Source: Saprospiraceae bacterium
GTDB taxonomy: Bacteria > Bacteroidota > Bacteroidia > Chitinophagales > Saprospiraceae
NCBI GenBank assembly: GCA_016712145.1
Contig: JADJRO010000001.1
Coordinates: 1,116,001-1,180,000 of the forward strand
Direction of reading: 5' to 3'
DNA length: 64,000 nucleotides
Below are positions 25,197-34,523 of this stretch, piece by piece (within the stretch, counting starts at the first letter, position 1; each line of letters starts with the position of its first letter). The notes beneath the pieces were generated by a model. It was given only the letters and a program-made list of their open reading frames with translations, did not search any database and was not told the origin of the DNA. The translations under genes were made by a program, and so were the position numbers.

Positions 25197-26819
25197 CTAA
25201 AACCTGATTTTTGATTGAATCCAAAGATCAAATTCTGCAATCGACTTTGTATTCAAACAATTATTCTTTGTCAAGCCTCCCTTTCGTGCTGAAAGAACGC
25301 CGTAACGGATATCCCGGATGCCTTTCAAATTATGTGCATCTGGATTGATGGATACTTTCAAGCCTTTTTCCATGGCATAAGGGATCCAAGTCCAATCCAT
25401 ATCAAGACGTAGCGGATTGGCATTCAACTCCATTACCACTTCATTTGCAATACAGCTATCAATCAATTCTTTAAATCGCAACGGATAGCCTTTTCTGGAT
25501 AATAATAAACGGCCCGTTGGATGTCCCAATATTCTAGTAAATGGATTTTCAATGGCTTTAATCAATCGATTCATTGCTTTTTCTTCATCCATTTTTAGAT
25601 TGCTATGAACAGAAGCAATCACTAAATCAAATTTTTTCAATATTTCATCTGAATAATCTAAACTGCCATCACTTAAAATATCAGATTCAATTGATTTATA
25701 AATTTTAAATGGGTGTAGTTTTTCATTAAGTACATCAATCTCTTTCCATTGTTTAATTAAGCGTTCTTCTTGCAATCCATTTGCATAAAAAGCAGATTTT
25801 GAATGATCCGAAATTACAAAATATGAATAACCCAAGCGAATGCACTCTGCTGCCATTTGCTCAATCGAATAAATACCATCACTGTAATTGGAATGATTGT
25901 GAATAACTCCTTTGATATCTTTCTCTGAAATCAGATTTTTATCATCAAATGAATTGTAATCTTCCAGATCGCGACATTCAGGAACAATGTAAAGGAGTTT
26001 AACACTTTCAAACAAACTTACTTCATCAACTGCATGTGAATTCTTTAAAACCGAATCAAACTTCTGCAAGAATTTTTCAGATCCTCCAGTCAACCGCAGT
26101 TGCTCTTGCGCCCACTGACTTGAATCCGTTTTATAAATAGTTACCGGAATTAATTCATTCCAAAGATAGTTTTCCTCTTTATTCAAAAGTTTTTCAGGCA
26201 ATTGGAAATCATTTTCATTTGTAAGAAGTTCTATACACGATAAAGTTGGCATGGCTCTGCGTAAACTTCCTGTAAATTCAAACCGTACCTGTGGATTTAA
26301 AATATGAAGTTGCTCCAGTAAAATTTTTGCCTCTCCTTCAAGTTGAGCAAATAAAAATAAATTTTGCTGACTGTTAAAATATTCAATACTTTGAATGACT
26401 TCCTTTTGCAATTTATCTCCAAATCCTTTCAATTCAACCAATCGGTTTTCGTAACAAGCATACAATAATTCACCCGGTGACTCTACCTTTAATTCATTCC
26501 AAATGGTTTTTACTTTTTTGGGACCGAGTCCTTTAATACGTAAAATTTGGCGAATGCCTATCGGAGTTTTAGCACGAAATTCTTCAAGAATTGCAAAGCT
26601 GCCACTGCGTTTAATTTCCTCCAATTTATCCATGATGGTTGCTCCAATCCCTTTGATTTGCATCCATGCTTCGCGATCCAGCTCAAGTAATGGCTCGTCT
26701 AATTTTCGCAATGCGAGGTATGCGTTTTCGTAGCTACGGATTTTAAAAGGATTTTCTTCATGCAACTCCATCAAAGAAGCGAGTTCATGAAATAAACCTG
26801 CAATGTCTTTATTTGTCAA
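25197..26819 (-). CDS. polX: PolX-type DNA polymerase beta-like / PHP exonuclease, degenerate polymerase site
   Basis: The 540-residue protein has two clear helix-hairpin-helix segments near residues 55-70 and 95-108 (KGIGATIM, KGLGPKKV) and a third at ~130. A pol beta-like palm (TGSLRRAMPTLSCIELL, residues 183-199) follows. A PHP phosphoesterase domain begins at HNHSNYSDG (307-315), with SDHS, VIASVHS, LGHPTGR and NPDAH downstream. In active PolX the palm reads GSxRRxxxxxxDxD; here the aspartates become Cys and Glu (residues 195 and 197), so polymerisation is doubtful, while the PHP metal ligands look intact. It probably acts as a DNA-end phosphoesterase/exonuclease in repair. The start is TTG at 26817-26819. 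Confidence 0.88.
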   Translation of the reverse strand: MTNKDIAGLFHELASLMELHEENPFKIRSYENAYLALRKLDEPLLELDREAWMQIKGIGATIMDKLEEIKRSGSFAILEEFRAKTPIGIRQILRIKGLGPKKVKTIWNELKVESPGELLYACYENRLVELKGFGDKLQKEVIQSIEYFNSQQNLFLFAQLEGEAKILLEQLHILNPQVRFEFTGSLRRAMPTLSCIELLTNENDFQLPEKLLNKEENYLWNELIPVTIYKTDSSQWAQEQLRLTGGSEKFLQKFDSVLKNSHAVDEVSLFESVKLLYIVPECRDLEDYNSFDDKNLISEKDIKGVIHNHSNYSDGIYSIEQMAAECIRLGYSYFVISDHSKSAFYANGLQEERLIKQWKEIDVLNEKLHPFKIYKSIESDILSDGSLDYSDEILKKFDLVIASVHSNLKMDEEKAMNRLIKAIENPFTRILGHPTGRLLLSRKGYPLRFKELIDSCIANEVVMELNANPLRLDMDWTWIPYAMEKGLKVSINPDAHNLKGIRDIRYGVLSARKGGLTKNNCLNTKSIAEFDLWIQSKIRF

Positions 26820-26863
26820 GCTGAATTGTATTATTGGAATGCACCATTACATTCCTGATTCAA

Positions 26864-28369
26864 TTATTTTACACGCATTTCCATGCGGGTCATTCGGATG
26901 TGTCTGTTTTGGCTGGATCTGAAAATACCATAAGCCACAACGAGACCCATTGGCAATAGAAAATTCAGGTATTTCAAACTGGATCGTTTGGAATCGCTAA
27001 TTTCTTCTATGGGTCTGGTTTCAACGGATTTGGTACGCAAATCAATCAAACCCGTATCATCGCTCAGATAATCGATACTATTCACTAATAAATTAATGTT
27101 ATCAGCATTTTGCCTCCGTTGGTCTTTGCCATTAATTGCAAAATCACCGTCACTAAAAACAATCAATTTGCTGGCCTGATTTCCTACCAAATTTCCTTCC
27201 AATACAGCCCCTACGCAAATATTTTTTTCTGGAAAATCAGCACTGGTCCACTGCCTTTGAACATCAAATCTTAACGGCGCTTTCTCTCTGGCAGAAGCTT
27301 CTGATGTGTATAAAAAAGGTACAAACTGAATTCCGGTAGTAGTTTTAAAATTCAGTGGACTTGCAAACTCCAACATGACTTGTTCAAGGCCTTTGGTAAC
27401 TGGATGATTTGGAAATTTTTGAATCAAGGGCAAATAAGGAAATTGGACCGGAGATGAAAAAGAAAAGAATCCTTGTTGTTGCTGCACATTCACTTGTCCA
27501 CAGCGCGTATCTCGAACCAATGCATCTTCAATTTCCAAGCCTTTAGTCATCAACCATTCTTTTAATCCTGTATTCATTGGATTTGCCATTCCGTATTGGA
27601 TATTTGCATCAACCTGATTAATCGCAAGTATTAAATTTCCACCTTTTGAAAGAAATTGATCTAGTCGTTGCAAGTCTGCAGGGGGTATGCTGTCGGTAGG
27701 ACGCACCATAATCAGCGTTTTAAATGCTGATAAATCTACCGTATCGTTATTAATGTATGCCGAACTAATATTATATAATATACTCAATTCCTGATAAGCT
27801 TGAGCCAATTCTTGTATGGCTGGTTCACCATGACCCTGGATAAATCCTATTAAAGGTTTATTTTTTCCTACCAATTTTTTTATACCGGTAGCAAAGGCAT
27901 ATTCCATTGCGGTGCCTGGTTGAATAATCGGAATGGCTTCTTTTTTATCACCTGCTTTAATTACTGCGCCTAAAAATGCTTTCTGCTGTTTGGATTGATC
28001 TTTCTCTCTAACGTTGATCATTACAGGGCGAATGCCTTCTTTTGTGGCTTCTTCTTCCTTTTGGGCATCTTTATTTGGCGCAATAAATTTGTAGCTAAAT
28101 TTTCCTTTAGAGATACTGGAAAATTCATTGAGTAAGTTTTCCAACTCCTCACGTACTTTGGTAATATCAACCGGCAAGTCATCTGAAAAATAAGCAGTTA
28201 CTTCAACGGCATCATCCAAATTGTTTAAAATATCTTTACTAGCTTTCGAAAGTGTAAATTCATTATTCTCTGTTAGATCAAAACGAAGGAACACGTAACG
28301 GCTTGCATAATTAATTCCAAGCAATACCAAAATGGCCAACAGGATTACATTGATTTTTGATTTAAACAT
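26864..28369 (-). CDS. gldG: Gliding-motility ABC transporter auxiliary protein GldG
   Basis: The 501-residue membrane-anchored protein belongs to the ABC_transp_aux (GldG) family. An N-terminal transmembrane segment (residues ~6-28) precedes a large extracytoplasmic domain with VTAYFSDDLPVDI, an IGFIQGHGEP motif and LIMVRPTDSIPP. A second transmembrane helix lies near the C-terminus (LNFLLPMGLVVAYGIF). GldA, GldF and GldG form an ABC complex needed for gliding in Flavobacterium johnsoniae, but many non-gliders have it. It is the last gene of the gldA-gldF-gldG operon, starting nine bases after the gldF stop. ATG start at 28369. Confidence 0.9.
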   Translation of the reverse strand: MFKSKINVILLAILVLLGINYASRYVFLRFDLTENNEFTLSKASKDILNNLDDAVEVTAYFSDDLPVDITKVREELENLLNEFSSISKGKFSYKFIAPNKDAQKEEEATKEGIRPVMINVREKDQSKQQKAFLGAVIKAGDKKEAIPIIQPGTAMEYAFATGIKKLVGKNKPLIGFIQGHGEPAIQELAQAYQELSILYNISSAYINNDTVDLSAFKTLIMVRPTDSIPPADLQRLDQFLSKGGNLILAINQVDANIQYGMANPMNTGLKEWLMTKGLEIEDALVRDTRCGQVNVQQQQGFFSFSSPVQFPYLPLIQKFPNHPVTKGLEQVMLEFASPLNFKTTTGIQFVPFLYTSEASAREKAPLRFDVQRQWTSADFPEKNICVGAVLEGNLVGNQASKLIVFSDGDFAINGKDQRRQNADNINLLVNSIDYLSDDTGLIDLRTKSVETRPIEEISDSKRSSLKYLNFLLPMGLVVAYGIFRSSQNRHIRMTRMEMRVK

Positions 28370-28377
28370 AGTCTGTC

Positions 28378-29100
28378 TTATTTAACCCGTTTTGAAATAA
28401 ATAATTCTGATAAGAGCAAGCCGGCAATGGTCAAACTTGCAAAAAACAAAATGTCTTTTGTATCTAAAACCCCTTGTGCCAAAGACTCAAAATGTCGATT
28501 CACACTCAGGCCACTGAGCAGTTGGGCCACAAAGCCTCCGGAATTATAACTCATCATATCAAATATGAAATGAAAAAAGACTCCGATGAGTAAGGCTAAT
28601 AAAAAAGCAACTATCTGGTTGTTGGTAATGCTGCTTGCAAACAAACCTATACCGATATATGCTGCACTCATAAGGAGCAAACCGAGATAACCACAAAGGG
28701 TTGCACCATGATCGATATTTCCAATTTGACTTACTGTAATGTAATAACTAACCGTAAAAAGCAAAGCAATTCCAATCAGCATTAAACACGCAAGAAATTT
28801 TCCTAAAATAATTTGGCGTGCTGTGATGGCTTTGGTCAATAACAATTCAATAGTACCAGATTTATTTTCTTCTGCAAGCATTTTCATCGTGATCGCAGGA
28901 ATAAAAAAGAATAAAGTCCATTTTGAAACACTAAAAAACACTTCCAAATCAGCTTCTTTCCGCATAAAGATATCGGAACCGGTAATCCAGGTAAAAAATC
29001 CACTGAAGCCTAAAAATGCAATTAATAAAATATATGCAGTTAGAGAATCGAAGAAGGAATTCAACTCTTTTTTTGCAATGATCCAAACGGGATTATTCAT
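28378..29100 (-). CDS. gldF: Gliding-motility ABC transporter permease GldF
   Basis: The 240-residue ABC-2 type permease has six hydrophobic segments (about residues 17-38, 57-75, 100-123, 135-158, 165-186 and 214-232). PAITMKMLAEENKSGTIELLLT is the conserved cytoplasmic coupling helix text of GldF/NosY-like permeases. Its partners are GldA (ATPase, upstream) and GldG (downstream). The gldA stop lies six bases from its ATG at 29100, so the three genes are cotranscribed. No odd features were seen. Confidence 0.93.
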   Translation of the reverse strand: MNNPVWIIAKKELNSFFDSLTAYILLIAFLGFSGFFTWITGSDIFMRKEADLEVFFSVSKWTLFFFIPAITMKMLAEENKSGTIELLLTKAITARQIILGKFLACLMLIGIALLFTVSYYITVSQIGNIDHGATLCGYLGLLLMSAAYIGIGLFASSITNNQIVAFLLALLIGVFFHFIFDMMSYNSGGFVAQLLSGLSVNRHFESLAQGVLDTKDILFFASLTIAGLLLSELFISKRVK

Positions 29101-29106
29101 ACAAGA

Positions 29107-30030
29107 TTAATTTATGGTTAAGTCTCTGAAAATATCTTCCAATTTTGTTTCGAATGGGATCATTTCCAATAAATCCCAGTGGTTTTGCACACAAGCACGA
29201 TACACCATTCGATTGAGTTCATCTCCTGAATTGCTTTCTATTTCAAAGCGCTTGTTTAAGGTATCAACCAACATGACTTTCTGCAAGCCTTCAATGAGTC
29301 GGAGCCCTTCTGCAATCTGTTCTGCCGGAGCACCATCAATGCGAACTTGTAACAAACTTTTGCCCTCAGATTGTTTTCGAAGTTGCTGGACTGTTCCATC
29401 TGCGGCAATTTTTCCTTTATTGATGATAAGAATCCGATCACAGGTAGCCTCTACTTCAGGCAGAATGTGTGTACTGAGAATGACTGTTTTCTCACGTCCT
29501 AATTTGCGAATCAGTTCCCGGATTTCTACGATTTGATTGGGATCTAAACCAGTGGTCGGCTCATCCAGGATTAAAACTTTTGGATTGTGGATGATCGCCT
29601 GAGCCAAACCAACCCGTTGCCGGTATCCTTTTGACAGTTCCCCAATCTTTTTGTGTTTTTCAACATCCAGTCCACAAATGCGCACCATTTCGATGACTCT
29701 GGAGGGAACTTCTGATTGTGGAACCGATTGCAATGCTGCTGCAAAAGCCAGATAATCCATAACCGGCATGTCTTCATACAGCGGATTGTGTTCAGGAAGG
29801 TATCCAATTTCACGACGGATGTCTACATCATATGAACTGCTGTTATCATACCAAATCGTCCCCGAGTCTGGTTGCATATACTGTGTAAGCATTTTCATGG
29901 TGGTCGTTTTGCCCGCCCCATTGGGCCCCAGGAAACCGACAATTTCACCGGATTTAATATCGAATGAAATGGAATCCACTGCTTTTTGATTGCCGTAACT
30001 CTTTGTTAAATTGTCAATGCGAACATCCAT
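29107..30030 (-). CDS. gldA: Gliding-motility ABC transporter ATP-binding protein GldA
   Basis: The protein has 307 residues from the ATG at 30030, which begins the conserved MDVRIDNLTKSYG; the longer frame begins with a TTG. Walker A (GPNGAGKT, residues 35-42), the ABC signature (LSKGYRQRVGLAQ), Walker B (KVLILDEPTTGLD) and the H-loop (STHILPE) are all intact. The C-terminal ~80 residues match the GldA-type extension. It energises the GldF permease and is first in the gldAFG operon. A TATTTTTG word on the coding strand at 30049-30056 is a possible -7 element; no correctly spaced -33 box was seen. Confidence 0.93.
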   Translation of the reverse strand: MDVRIDNLTKSYGNQKAVDSISFDIKSGEIVGFLGPNGAGKTTTMKMLTQYMQPDSGTIWYDNSSSYDVDIRREIGYLPEHNPLYEDMPVMDYLAFAAALQSVPQSEVPSRVIEMVRICGLDVEKHKKIGELSKGYRQRVGLAQAIIHNPKVLILDEPTTGLDPNQIVEIRELIRKLGREKTVILSTHILPEVEATCDRILIINKGKIAADGTVQQLRKQSEGKSLLQVRIDGAPAEQIAEGLRLIEGLQKVMLVDTLNKRFEIESNSGDELNRMVYRACVQNHWDLLEMIPFETKLEDIFRDLTIN

Positions 30031-30230
30031 GGTTCTTAATTTTGTTTGCAAAAATAAGTTTTCCTGATAAGCAAGTTGCTTTATGAAAAACTTAAAGTGT
30101 GTGAATCAATTGTGAATGTTTTTTAGAATCCCGATAATCCTAAATGAAATAAGTCCTCTATTCAAAATTCAGCAAGAAAACATATATAATTTTTACTAAT
30201 ATATTCCTACTTTTAGGCTGAAATCAAAGT

Positions 30231-31670
30231 GTGGTAGCTAAACCCCAACATATCTGTTATCTGGTGTCCCATGGATTTGCAGCCCGCATGTTGATGCAAA
30301 CCAATCTATTGGGCTTGTTGCGGGAAAGAAACTTTGAAGTGAGTTTGGTTGCTCCGGATGCATTGGATCCTAATTTGATGAGCTACTGCTCAAATAATGG
30401 CATTCAATTAATTGAATATAAACCGTCCGGCTGGATTTGGAAATCGCATTACATGTTGTACCGCATGTATTTTCTGGAAGATATCAAAAGCAATCCTGCA
30501 TTGTACGAAAAACATTATTACGAAACACATCTGCTTAATCACCGATTTTGGATTTTAAAATACCTACCCTATGTGTTAATGTGTTTTTATAATTTATTCC
30601 GGAAGATTCCGATTCTTAGAAAATTTTATTGGACATGTGAACAACAGTTTTTAAAATCAAAGCAGGCCATTGCATTAATTCAAAAGATCAATCCACATCT
30701 CGTAATCGCAACGTATCCTGTTAATCCTGCTGAAGGCATTTTATTATACAACGCAAAAAAACTCCAGATCAAAACTTCCATCCATTTATTGAGTTGGGAT
30801 AATATCACCTGCAAAGGGCATTTTTTAGCTCTGGCTGATTATTACTTAGCCTGGGGGCCTGTAATGGAGCAAGAGTTTATTGAAAAATACCAGATTCCTA
30901 AAGATCGAATTTATTGCTGTGGTGTGCCTCATTTTGATATCCATACTCAAACTAAAAATCAAGCAGTCCGAACGGACATTTTAAAATCTTTGCAGATCGA
31001 CCCGGATAAACCCTGGATAGTATTTGGAATGAGTTCGCCCCGGTTTGCACCCAGAGAAATTGACATCGTAGAATATTTGGCTAAAAAGATTAAAGAGAAT
31101 GCTTTTGGAGAAACCATGCAACTCGTTATCCGACCCCATCCTCAAAATGTAAAAGGTTGGATGGCTGATCCGGAATGGATCCGTCGTTTAGAATCCTTAA
31201 AAAATCATCGCATCCTTTTATTTTATCCTGAAATGTCAGAAAGCTCCTTGTTATGGAGCATGGATCAGACGGATTTCCAAAAACTATCCACAGTATTAAG
31301 CGGTTGTACTGTTTGTATCAATTCGTGTTCAACTTTGTCGATGGATGCCTTGATGGTTGGGAAAGGAAACATTGCGCCTATGTTTGATGGCTATGAAAAA
31401 TTAAATTACTGGCATTCTTCCCGAAGGTTGTTGGATTATACCCATATAAAAAAGTTTGTTGCCTTGGGTGGCAGCCAGGTGGTAACAGATTTTGCTTCAC
31501 TGAATTCTGAAATCTTAAATTTTATTTACAATCCAAATTATCAACTAACACAACGGAATCACTGCATTGAGCATGAATTTGCTTTTGAAGCTCCGAGTGC
31601 TACCCATACCTCATTAAATGCAATTGAAGCGATTGCATTTCAAACTAAAAACGCAGTGGATGAATTGTAA
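30231..31670 (+). CDS. GT-B-like glycosyltransferase of a polysaccharide locus
   Basis: The 479-residue protein has no clear membrane segments apart from a hydrophobic patch at ~118-130. The N-terminal half (ICYLVSHGFAARMLMQTNLL) and the C-terminal half (WIVFGMSSPRFAPREID, VIRPHPQNVKGW, VCINSCSTLSMDAL) together resemble the two Rossmann domains of GT-B enzymes, with an RPHP motif like CDP-glycerol or KDO-type transferases. Donor and acceptor are unknown. The start is GTG at 30231. Its last 11 bases overlap the start of the following methyltransferase, so the two are translationally coupled. It heads the rightward part of the surface-polysaccharide locus. Confidence 0.65.
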   Translation: MVAKPQHICYLVSHGFAARMLMQTNLLGLLRERNFEVSLVAPDALDPNLMSYCSNNGIQLIEYKPSGWIWKSHYMLYRMYFLEDIKSNPALYEKHYYETHLLNHRFWILKYLPYVLMCFYNLFRKIPILRKFYWTCEQQFLKSKQAIALIQKINPHLVIATYPVNPAEGILLYNAKKLQIKTSIHLLSWDNITCKGHFLALADYYLAWGPVMEQEFIEKYQIPKDRIYCCGVPHFDIHTQTKNQAVRTDILKSLQIDPDKPWIVFGMSSPRFAPREIDIVEYLAKKIKENAFGETMQLVIRPHPQNVKGWMADPEWIRRLESLKNHRILLFYPEMSESSLLWSMDQTDFQKLSTVLSGCTVCINSCSTLSMDALMVGKGNIAPMFDGYEKLNYWHSSRRLLDYTHIKKFVALGGSQVVTDFASLNSEILNFIYNPNYQLTQRNHCIEHEFAFEAPSATHTSLNAIEAIAFQTKNAVDEL

Positions 31671-32556
31671 AATTTGTAAGACTCTAAATGAAACCATAAA
31701 ATATAAATTGCGGAATGCAAATGTTATTATTTGCAATCATTGTGGATTTCATTACAGCAATTATTTAGACCCGCCACAGGATAATAGCAAAATGCCTGTT
31801 GACACCGAACCCTCCTTAGAAATCCAATCTTATTTAAGCAATCAGTTGCAGTACAATAAAAAGCGATTTGAAAAGCATGCAGCCCTGGTAAAAAAACACT
31901 TAGAAGGGAATACAAAATCCAAGATACTCGATGTAGGATGTGGCGGTGGGCTTTACCTATCTTTAATGCATTCTGAAGAAACTGAATGCTATGGCATTGA
32001 ACCGGAATTAAACAGACTTAATTATGCAAAAAAAATTAGTGGATTAAAACACATTGTACCCTACCCGATTGATTCTGAATACTGGCTAACGAACCATGCC
32101 AATAGCTTTGATGTCATTACACTGTGGGATGTTATTGAGCATGTTAATGATCCGGCATTAATTTTTTCTAGTGCAAAGCAATTGCTTAAAAAAAATGGCA
32201 TCCTGATTATCGATACTCCCTGTCGGGATACTTTTTTTCATAAATTTGGTGAATGGACCTACAAACTTTCCTTTGGAAGATTCCCAACATTTTTAAATAT
32301 CATGTACTCTGATCATCTTTTTGGTCATAAACAAATTATATCAAAAACTGACTTCAATATTCCACTTAAAATAAATCACTATGAATTGCACCATTTGCAG
32401 TTAATAAAAGAATTTACTTTTCCGATTAAATTCTATTTAGAAAAGTTACATTTTCCAAAATTATTTATAGCATTTTTTGCAGGAACTATTTCTTATTTAT
32501 TAGATTTCCTACCTATAAAAAATAAATTGCTTATGATTGCTGGTTTAAAAAACTAA
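31660..32556 (+). CDS. Class I SAM-dependent methyltransferase with Zn-ribbon N-terminus
   Basis: The protein has 298 residues from ATG 31660 (MNCKICKTLN), preferred over ATG 31618 because it leads directly into a zinc ribbon (CKIC near the start, then CNHCG). The Methyltransf_23-like core follows: motif I LDVGCGGGLY (residues ~90-99), WDVIEHVNDP (motif for post-I) and a NGILIIDTP strand. The C-terminal 100 residues are hydrophobic. In polysaccharide loci such enzymes O-methylate sugars or act on lipid carriers; the substrate is unknown. Its start overlaps the preceding glycosyltransferase stop (ATGAATTGTAA). It is convergent with asnB after a 38-base gap. Confidence 0.78.
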   Translation: MNCKICKTLNETIKYKLRNANVIICNHCGFHYSNYLDPPQDNSKMPVDTEPSLEIQSYLSNQLQYNKKRFEKHAALVKKHLEGNTKSKILDVGCGGGLYLSLMHSEETECYGIEPELNRLNYAKKISGLKHIVPYPIDSEYWLTNHANSFDVITLWDVIEHVNDPALIFSSAKQLLKKNGILIIDTPCRDTFFHKFGEWTYKLSFGRFPTFLNIMYSDHLFGHKQIISKTDFNIPLKINHYELHHLQLIKEFTFPIKFYLEKLHFPKLFIAFFAGTISYLLDFLPIKNKLLMIAGLKN

Positions 32557-32594
32557 ATCAAATAAAATTATAAAATGAATACATTCAGTCGATT

Positions 32595-34493
32595 TTATTT
32601 TAATTCGTATTTTCTCATCCAATAACCAATTGCCAATAAGCTTTGAATGCAATAGGATGCATCCACTTGATTGTTTTTATTAAGCATTGACAACTGCCTT
32701 ATTTGATTCATATCAAATGCATTATTGCTTTTAGAGTTTAACAATTCGAGTTGGTTGAGTACTTCTTTTTCATAATCTGTAACAATCCACTTTCTAATTG
32801 GAGCTCCAAAACCGGTTTTGGGTCTATAGATTAAATCTTTTGGCAAATACCGCTCGGCCACTTTCTTTAATAAATATTTACTGACACCATTTTTTACTTT
32901 AAGTTCCGGGGGAATTCTTGTGCTGAGTTCGATGAGCTCCAAATCTAAAAAAGGTACGCGTAATTCAACTCCAAATAGCATACTTGCTTTATCAGAATAA
33001 TTGAGATTATGATCACCTAAAAAAAATTTCATATCCCAAAATAATAATTTGTTGAGCGCATTCTGTTCTCCAGGTATATTAGAAAGATTCTCTAAAAGTA
33101 TTTTAGCTGGATCATAAGACTCTAACTCGTTTCTGATCGTTTCTGAAAACAAATTCAACAAAGCTTGTCGGTCCATCCAACGGTAATTTTCAGCCAATAC
33201 CTCGTCTAAGGTTTCGTATTGATATCTTGCTAAAAATTTTCTAAGACGCCTGGATTTTGGACCCTTCCCCATAACAGAAACTCCTACCTTGCAAATTAAT
33301 TTTCGAATGCCGTTTGGTAAACCCATGAGCCATTTATCATAACGCACTGCCTGGTGTCTTCGGTAACCGGCAAACAAATCATCTCCACCAACCCCGCCAA
33401 GTAAAACAAAGCAACCCTTGGCTCTTGCCTGTTTTGCGATGTGTGCCACATAAATCGGTGCCACATCTGCTTGCGGTTCATCCAGTTGAATAACCATTTC
33501 CTCAAACTCTCTCAGATAATCCAGTTCTCCACTTACTATTTCCAGTTCGATATTAAGCAGTTTAGCAAGCTGTTTGGCATAAGGTAAATCATCTGCAAAG
33601 CCATCTGCACCAGATTGCATTTGTGTATTGATCGTATAGCCCTTGAGTAAGGCATTGGGCTGCAATTTTCGAGCAATTGCTGCAATTAAACTGGAATCCA
33701 ATCCCCCACTTATAAAATATGCTACCGGAACATCTGAAAGCAATTGCCTGGATACTGCTTTTTGCAAACCAGCATCAATCAAGTCAATCCATTCTGCTTC
33801 TGACTTCGTATCATAGTTCCCATTAAATGGAATTTCATAATACTTGAATGTTTCTACAATTTCTTGTTTTAAGATATTATAGCGAATAAAAGAACCAGGC
33901 ACTAATTTTTTAACCTGTTCAAAAGGGGTTTGTGCCCCGGGAGACCATAAAAAATTTAAATAATTAAACAGTGCTTTATAATCCAAACTACGATCCCAGT
34001 CACTGAGTTTATCAAATGCCTTTAATTCCGAACTGAATGCAAATCCCTCTGGTGTATCCAGATAATAACAGGGTTTAACACCCAATGGATCCCGTACGAT
34101 AAATAGTTCGTTTGCATGCTTGTCATAAATTACTGCTGCAAAAATACCATTGAGTCGCTTAAAGCTATCCGTATGCCATTCAACAAATGCGTTTAACATG
34201 GTTTCGGCATCACACAGAGAGTTAAAGTAATATTTTACTTCAAGTGTTTTGCGCAACTCCCAATGATTGTAAATCTCACCATTTACCAAAATACAATAGC
34301 GCCCATCTGCGCTCCACATGGGTTGATGTCCAGCTGCAGATAGATCCTGTATTGCAAGCCGGTAATGAATCAAACAAAGGGATTCTTCCTGGTACATACC
34401 AAAGTCATCCGGCCCTCGATGTTTAATCATTTGAGCGGCAACAGCTGCTTCAGATTGCCATTTAGTTGAGACGAGCCCGAATATTCCGCACAT
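32595..34493 (-). CDS. asnB: Asparagine synthase (glutamine-hydrolysing)-like amidotransferase, copy 1
   Basis: The 632-residue protein has an N-terminal class II glutaminase with nucleophile Cys2 (MCGIFGLV), KHRGPDDFGMY and LVNGEIYNH. A synthetase domain follows with the ATP pyrophosphatase loop FISGGLDSS and GGVGGDDLFAGY. It transfers glutamine ammonia to an AMP-activated carboxylate, either aspartate or, in surface-polysaccharide loci, a uronic-acid group. Lying among glycosyltransferases and paired with a second copy at 36399-38276 makes the sugar-amidation role the more likely. ATG at 34493. It follows the GT4 gene on the same strand after 30 bases. Confidence 0.88.
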   Translation of the reverse strand: MCGIFGLVSTKWQSEAAVAAQMIKHRGPDDFGMYQEESLCLIHYRLAIQDLSAAGHQPMWSADGRYCILVNGEIYNHWELRKTLEVKYYFNSLCDAETMLNAFVEWHTDSFKRLNGIFAAVIYDKHANELFIVRDPLGVKPCYYLDTPEGFAFSSELKAFDKLSDWDRSLDYKALFNYLNFLWSPGAQTPFEQVKKLVPGSFIRYNILKQEIVETFKYYEIPFNGNYDTKSEAEWIDLIDAGLQKAVSRQLLSDVPVAYFISGGLDSSLIAAIARKLQPNALLKGYTINTQMQSGADGFADDLPYAKQLAKLLNIELEIVSGELDYLREFEEMVIQLDEPQADVAPIYVAHIAKQARAKGCFVLLGGVGGDDLFAGYRRHQAVRYDKWLMGLPNGIRKLICKVGVSVMGKGPKSRRLRKFLARYQYETLDEVLAENYRWMDRQALLNLFSETIRNELESYDPAKILLENLSNIPGEQNALNKLLFWDMKFFLGDHNLNYSDKASMLFGVELRVPFLDLELIELSTRIPPELKVKNGVSKYLLKKVAERYLPKDLIYRPKTGFGAPIRKWIVTDYEKEVLNQLELLNSKSNNAFDMNQIRQLSMLNKNNQVDASYCIQSLLAIGYWMRKYELK

Positions 34494-34523
34494 TATTTAA
34501 GTAACATTTTCCACACCATATAT

